From positions 18,395,362 through 18,459,361 of the forward strand of contig CM034598.1 of NCBI GenBank assembly GCA_020091685.1: a stretch of DNA of 64,000 nt, written 5' to 3'. Both the position numbers and the translations under genes were made by a program. This document shows, in pieces, positions 59,003 through 64,000 of this stretch (position 1 is the stretch's first letter; each line of letters starts with the position of its first letter). Below the pieces are notes generated by a model. It saw nothing but the letters and a program-made list of their open reading frames with translations. It had not been told where the DNA came from and made no database searches. The stretch comes from Lutjanus erythropterus. Taxonomy: Eukaryota > Chordata > Actinopteri > Lutjaniformes > Lutjanidae.

Positions 59003-60031
59003 CAGAGGTGGCAAAAGTACGTACGCTCTGTACTCAAAATGAAGTACAGATACTTAAAACAGACTCTGGTAAAAGTAGAAGTACTGATTCAATTTTTTTA
59101 CTCAAGTAAAAGTGATAAAGTACAGGCTCTGAAATGCACTCATAGTTCAAGAGTAACACGTAGTCCTCTGAACCTCACCTTTTCTCAGTGGTCGAGCTTC
59201 TATCAATTTTCTGTCTTGTCTTGTTACGTTTTTTATTTTGTTTTTGTCTTGTTACATCTGTTGTGATATACACTCACGGATACACCAAAAAAATCATCTT
59301 TTCTGTGTTATAGTCCCATTCATGAAATAGGTCTTAATGTGTTCGATGGCTGCTGCGTGACTATTCTTACCCAGGTGCAAACAGATGCTCCATACTATAA
59401 TTTACTATATTTTACTATAATTCACAAATGGCAATAATCAGAATCAACAGGAGTTTATTGCAGGTTAGTTTTCATATTTGAAATATATTCAAATTGCTCT
59501 TATACAAAACAAAAATACAACAAATTCTTTATATCTGTAATATCTGTTTTTGTTTTTACTTTACTTTTTGATTGATTGATTAGTTGTTTGGTCTATAAAA
59601 TGTCATAAAATGTTGAAAAATGTTAATCAGTGTTTCCCAAAGCCCAAATGTCTTGTTTTGCAACCCAAAGATATTCAATTTATTGTCAGAGAGGGCTAAA
59701 GAAACCAGCAAATATTCACATTTGAGAATCTGGAACCAGAGAATTTATTTATTTTTTTCTTTAAAAAATATTTAAACACATTAATCCATTTTCAAAATCG
59801 TTGGCGATTAATTTAATAATCAGTTTATAATCAATTAATGATTGATTAATCAGTTAATCTTTGCAGTTCTAGATATTTGTTTAAAATGTAGGGAGTAAAA
59901 GTAAAGGTGTAAAAATGATAAGCTGTCGCAAAAATTAATACTCAAGTCACAAGTCAAACTCTTCTTAAGTACAGTAACAAAGTAAGTAACAAAGTAACAA
60001 AGGATTTGTACTTTGTTACTTCCCACATCTG
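59003..60031 (+). mobile_element. Non-autonomous hAT element with nested MITE family E
   Basis: Ends CAGAGGTGGCAAAAGTACG and TTACTTCCCACATCTG. Subterminal ACTCAAGTAAAAGT-type repeats are typical of a fish hAT group. Target duplications are CAAATCTA (58995-59002) and CGAATCTG (60032-60039), differing only by two transitions. A family E MITE (about 59560-59877) is inserted inside. Confidence 0.8.
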
Positions 60032-60429
60032 CGAATCTGAAACTTTTACATGCATCTGCTCTGTTAAAGTGTCAAGAAATCTTCTAAGCCCACCTTTCAG
60101 GCTTCCGTAGCTGACCTTTGACCTCTCAGTGATGAGTGTCTTAAATGCGCCAATGAAGAATCATACTAATTATTATCTTCAGTGAACAAGAAAAAGGTCC
60201 TCAGTGTCTGTAAACTGTGTATTTTCCATCTGTGTACTCCTGAATGGGGTGTGTAAGTTCCCCCTGCTGTGCTCATTCACACGCCGCAGACTCTTCATAT
60301 ATGTTTGCCCCGAGCGGTCGCTGCGCTCTGCTCGGTGTTGTGTTGTCAGTTCAGATCTCCTTATGACCCACTGCACCAATTTTCTGCTCTGCAAATATTA
60401 GACTGTCAGCTCATTTGAGGGCTTTGTCT

Positions 60430-60837
60430 TGTGCTGTCTGTTATTGTGTGACTTTAGTGTTTAGTGTCACAAAAGGCACACAATAACACAAACCAACTGA
60501 CGCATTGAGACAGTGGTAGACTCGCAACTCCTGTCTGTAATTTTGCCTTTTGAGTTTGGTTGATTTGGAGAAAGCCATATGTAGCTTATGTAACCGCAGT
60601 TTCCCATCAGAAAAAGCTGTCTGACCACAAAATAAAGTGGGGGAAGTATTCTAAATATTCTAAATACAGCCTGCACATGAACCAAAAGGTCTTTTAGGTC
60701 AACCTTTTTAGGTGGCTAAAATACTTGGTACTCCTCTCTGCTTCTCTAATCTAAGGGACTGTCTAGTAATTGACTAACTATTGATAAGTACTTCACACAA
60801 GCCCACATCAAATAATCCAAACTATCCCTCTAAAATG
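60430..60837 (+). mobile_element. TIR element family C, 5'-truncated copy
   Basis: Shares GTTTCCCATCAGAAAAAGCT, AAAATAAAGTGG and the terminal CACATCAAATAATCCAAAC with the copies at 17831 and 39729, but lacks the 5' half. Confidence 0.6.
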
Positions 60838-60899
60838 AGCTGAGTCACTGAAGCACTCACACCTAAATTTCTGAACAGCTCCGGTGCGAGGAATGAAAA

Positions 60900-61111
60900 C
60901 ACACCTGTCAATGAAAGGGGCGGACTCAAAGGAGGTGTGCTGTCACTTGTTTTAACCTGACATCAGGCCACAGACACACACTCACACACAGATTCAGCCA
61001 AGGAGAGGATGGCCCGAGGAGAGTCCTTTTAAGTTGTGGGTGCAGTAAGTATTGAGAGGATGGGACGGCAAAGTTGGTGAGAAGAGGAAAAGAAACACAG
61101 ATAGAGCAGCC
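60900..61111 (+). promoter_or_regulatory. Probable atp10b promoter / 5'UTR with two upstream ORFs
   Basis: A GC-box-like GGGGCGG lies at about 60918. Two short ORFs, 61009-61032 (7 codons, MARGESF) and 61060-61080 (6 codons, MGRQSW), both have A at -3 and G at +4. That is a stronger initiation context than the main ATG (G at -3, A at +4). They matter only if transcription starts upstream of 61009. A possible splice donor (GCA|GTAAGT, near 61045) could also make this a 5'UTR exon. Confidence 0.4.
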
Positions 61112-61521
61112 ATGACGTGGAGGAGCCCTCTGGCCCTGGTGAGGGAGGCTCTGAGAGGTCAGAGGGCGCGGGAGAAGGACCTGCGCAACTTGGTGTCCAA
61201 TCTGCCTTATGAGGGCCTGGAGAAAGGGCAGCAACCCAATCGATACTTCCCCGGCAACGCCATCAAGACCACCAAATATACTCTCCTCTTCTTCATCCCC
61301 ATGAACCTCTTTGAGCAGTTTCACCGTCTGGCCAACATCTACTTCGTGGGCCTGGCTATTCTGAACTTTGTCCCTGTGGTGAACGCCTTCCAGCCTGAGG
61401 TCGCTCTGATCCCCATCTGTGTCATCCTGGCTCTGACGGCGCTGAAGGACGCCTGGGAGGACTTCAGGAGGTACCAGTCGGACAGGAAGCTCAACAACAC
61501 TCCGTGCTTCATCTACAGCAG
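61112..61521 (+). CDS. atp10b: P4-ATPase (ATP10 class) first coding exon, partial gene
   Basis: Product: a phospholipid flippase that moves lipid from the outer to the cytosolic leaflet, normally together with a CDC50-type partner. This exon gives 136 residues plus two bases (donor AG|GTAAAT). It holds the N-terminal flippase segment: [15 protein letters not shown] (43-57), [14 protein letters not shown] (65-78), TM1 about 72-90, TM2 about 97-113, then [10 protein letters not shown]. The start ATG was chosen because it is the first in-frame ATG; the upstream in-frame codon at 61052 is TTG. The actuator, phosphorylation (DKTGT) and other domains lie beyond the window. Class ATP10 is clear. The b paralogue is called from synteny with gabrb2; the NAFQPE segment looks at least as close to ATP10A from memory. 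Confidence 0.85.
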
Positions 61522-64000
61522 GTAAATGACTCAAAGCCAAACCTGCTCTGAATATAGACACGGAGCGTTGCACTGTTCACGCCTGATGTGGCAAGTGGAA
61601 ACACTCATGGTGTATTAATGGCACCTCCACATCTGTGTTTATCACTTTTATCAAATGCCTTGTTGTCTGTGGGAAAATGTAGATGTGTGTGATTGTGTGT
61701 GATTGTGTGTGTGTGTGTGTGTTTTACCTCCTCTGCATTTCAGCTCCCTGTGAGAATTTGACTTAGAAATAGAAAATGTGTGGGAGATTATTCCTTTTTT
61801 GAAGAGCCTCACAACAATATCTCTCACCATCGCATTGTGCACATTTGATGAAATCCTCATCTGGGTGTTGCGTCAGCAAAGACAGTAAGGTTAGCGGTTA
61901 TCTATTTTTAAATTACTAATGAAAAATTAATAATTCACAAAGGAGGACAAACACTGTCATTTTCAGCCCTTTCTCCGCTGTGATTGTGAGTAGGAGGAGG
62001 AGAAAGAGGAGGAGGAGGGGATGTGGATTTTCCTCTGAATATGATGTGAGACTTGACGCTCCTCCAATGATGAATCTTCACAGATTCAACCTCTGGAAAG
62101 ATTTATCATTAACCAGCAGTCGCTTGTAGGGCTCTTGTGTGGACAGAATTTCCTCTGTGGTTATTTAGGTTAGCTCAACGACACGGCGTGCGGTATTACT
62201 GCCATTATGTTTTTTTGTTACTCCATTTATGATAAAAGAAGTAATTTGATGAAGTAAATGTAACATTATCAGTGGATCTTACCTCTCTGTGGGGTGACCA
62301 GATGTCCAAAAAAAATTCAGGGCTGTCCTGAACTGCAAGGTACTGTCTCGAATCCTGAATCCCATCCTGTTTGTCCCAAAAATTAACCGTTGCAGTGATA
62401 CATAATCTGAACAACATATGAATGAAAAAATGTCATGACTGGTGACAAGAATATCTACGAAATGTGCTTGTAGGCTCTTACAGCTTCATGACAATCTTAT
62501 CTTCTGAAAAAATGCTTAAAATTAGTGTAAAACACCTGTCACCAGTGCGTAATGACGTGTGCATCTTCTTAACACTGTATTTCATAGCATCCCCAGACTC
62601 TGTAAGTGATTACATACTATACCGAGAAAGCTAGCTGCTTTGTGTAGTAACACAATGTTGTAAATGAATTCCTGCAGTGTGACCATTTCGTTTTTTGCAC
62701 ATAGCTATATCATTAGCTCCACGGCATGTCTATCAAGTAAATTAACACACAGCATGAAACACACACTTAAATGGGTGATGAGAATGACAGAGCAGCTTCC
62801 ATACAACAACAAAGCTAACGCAGCCCACACTGCACTTTGAACCACCACAAAAAGCAACATAAAAAACAGTTACCGGCATCTGACCGATGACTCTTGTTCT
62901 TTATTTATCCTCAAATCAGGCTTAACAGTCACACAGTTTCTCTTGACTGTCCCTTAATGTTACAACATTAGTCCAACATTGCCCCAGCCTGAAGTAGTAG
63001 CTATACTAGCCTAGCAACATGCTAACATCAAGTACAACAGGTTAACCTACAAAATAAACACTTTAAACATCAAACATGGCAAAACTTGGGTATCAATCCA
63101 TCCTTGAGCTTGAATTGTTACCAGCCCTTGTACTGATTGCTGAACAATTTTTTTTTACAGTATCTAAATTCTGCCAGAAGTTACAGCAGTTAGCTAGCAT
63201 GGGCTAGGTAACGCACTGTTACCTTGAATAAATAAACAGATTTCTCTGCATTTAAAAATTGATGGAAACATTGGAGACAATGTAGGTACACAACTCAAAA
63301 AAATACATGTCTATTGTTTTTTGACATTTTATTGTGTAAATGCTACATATAACAGCTTTAATATCCAATGAAGAGATGAAAAACGGAAAAAATATGAACA
63401 TTGCGGTTGTTGCGATTGCGTACCATCCCCTACATTGCTGGCTTGTCACTAGCGCAGTATTTCAAAATGCAGTTACTGCGACAGCCCTAGTTGCTCACTT
63501 TCAAATTTCCCAAGAAGTGCAGCCTCGGCTGGGGGAAAAGCTGGCCATTGTAAGTGTGTGTGTGTTTGTTTGTGTTCATACTTGTGTGTGTAGTGATAGG
63601 GTCCAGGTGGCCTTAGTGCAGACTCCAGACACAGCATTTCAAACACTTCGGAGAACACACCAGTCCCTCTGGGCCTGTTAGTGGACACTAGTCATCTCGA
63701 CCTCACACGACCAGATAAACAGCAGTTGAATCATGGTGAGCAGGCTCTCGTGGGTCTCTCATGGCTCGCTGGGTGGGAATGCTAAAGCTCCATTTTGGTC
63801 TTGTAAAGATTAGAACAGCATCGATTAACTGAGATTTCTTTGAAGTATACAAATTATTCCAGAAGAAGCTCAAGAATAAATTTCAGGCTTCCACACGCTT
63901 CTTATTTTGCTCTGTTGAGGTGAGCTGCTATCCATCTTTGCAGTGCAGCATTGAATGCAGTCAGATGAAAAAGATTTAACTTTAATTCACCACATCTTTA
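61522..64000 (+). other. atp10b intron 1 (incomplete)
   Basis: No second exon recognised before the window ends. It contains a (TG)n repeat at 61682-61722 and a repeat fragment around 62288-62400 (GGGTGACCAGATGTCC type). Confidence 0.7.
61682..61722 (+). repeat. (TG)n microsatellite
   Basis: Interrupted TG repeat in the atp10b intron. Confidence 0.9.

Larger units (their letters stand above)
55691..61000. other. Intergenic region gabrb2-atp10b
   Basis: About 5.3 kb with no coding exon recognised. It holds a CCAT tetranucleotide run at 56141-56160, a reverse MITE copy (57223-57804), GT tracts near 57961 and 58330-58400, a hAT element (59003-60031) and a truncated family C copy (60430-60837). 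Confidence 0.75.

Noticed and set aside
61052..61111. N-terminal extension of the flippase from 61052
   Set aside because: The codon is TTG, and the first in-frame ATG is at 61112.
60926..61573. 215-codon minus-strand ORF opposite the flippase exon
   Set aside because: Antisense shadow of a GC-rich coding exon; no family resemblance.

Overview
The window is nuclear DNA from a ray-finned fish, most likely a percomorph. It has long introns, GT-AG splicing, many dinucleotide microsatellites, and dispersed repeats typical of teleosts. There is no sign of prokaryotic organisation. It holds one complete protein-coding gene and the first coding exon of a second, both on the + strand.

Gene 1 (6909-53980) is the GABA-A receptor beta-2 subunit gene, gabrb2. 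Nine constitutive coding exons join in frame to 1440 nt, or 479 residues. Their sizes are 74, 101, 68, 221, 83, 138, 153, 245 and 357 nt. A tenth 141-nt exon (52351-52491) is an in-frame cassette that would give a 526-residue long form. It lies at the site of the long-isoform exon of mammalian beta-2. The beta-2 call rests on the M3-M4 loop, the loop C region and the signal peptide. All GABA-contact residues, the Cys-loop and the etomidate-type Asn in M2 are present. Oddities are a 9-bp duplication in the N-terminal extension, loss of the first N-glycosylation sequon, and a (TG)13 tract abutting the exon 5 splice acceptor. The 3'UTR runs to about 55690.

Gene 2 (from 61112) starts 5.4 kb downstream in the same orientation. 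It is the first coding exon of a P4-ATPase of the ATP10 class, and synteny (GABRB2 next to ATP10B in human) points to atp10b. The rest of the gene lies beyond 64000.

Layout: 1-6700 is upstream DNA with a local duplication, a SINE-like insertion and a hAT element that carries a nested MITE. 6700-6908 is the probable promoter and 5'UTR. 6909-53980 is gabrb2, with introns of 19.2 kb (intron 3), 13.7 kb (intron 4) and 6.3 kb (intron 5) full of decayed DNA transposons. 53981-55690 is the 3'UTR, 55690-61000 is intergenic, and 61112-64000 is atp10b exon 1 plus the start of an intron. Several transposons can be bounded by terminal inverted repeats and 8-bp target duplications.

Assembly warning: 47807-47880 is library-adapter sequence (Tn5 mosaic end plus a linker resembling stLFR/MGI), next to a 186-N gap in intron 6. 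I found no RNA genes, CRISPR arrays or intact transposase genes. The window looks like an ordinary neuronal receptor locus with some unusual splice-site, cassette-exon and repeat features rather than a new biological system.
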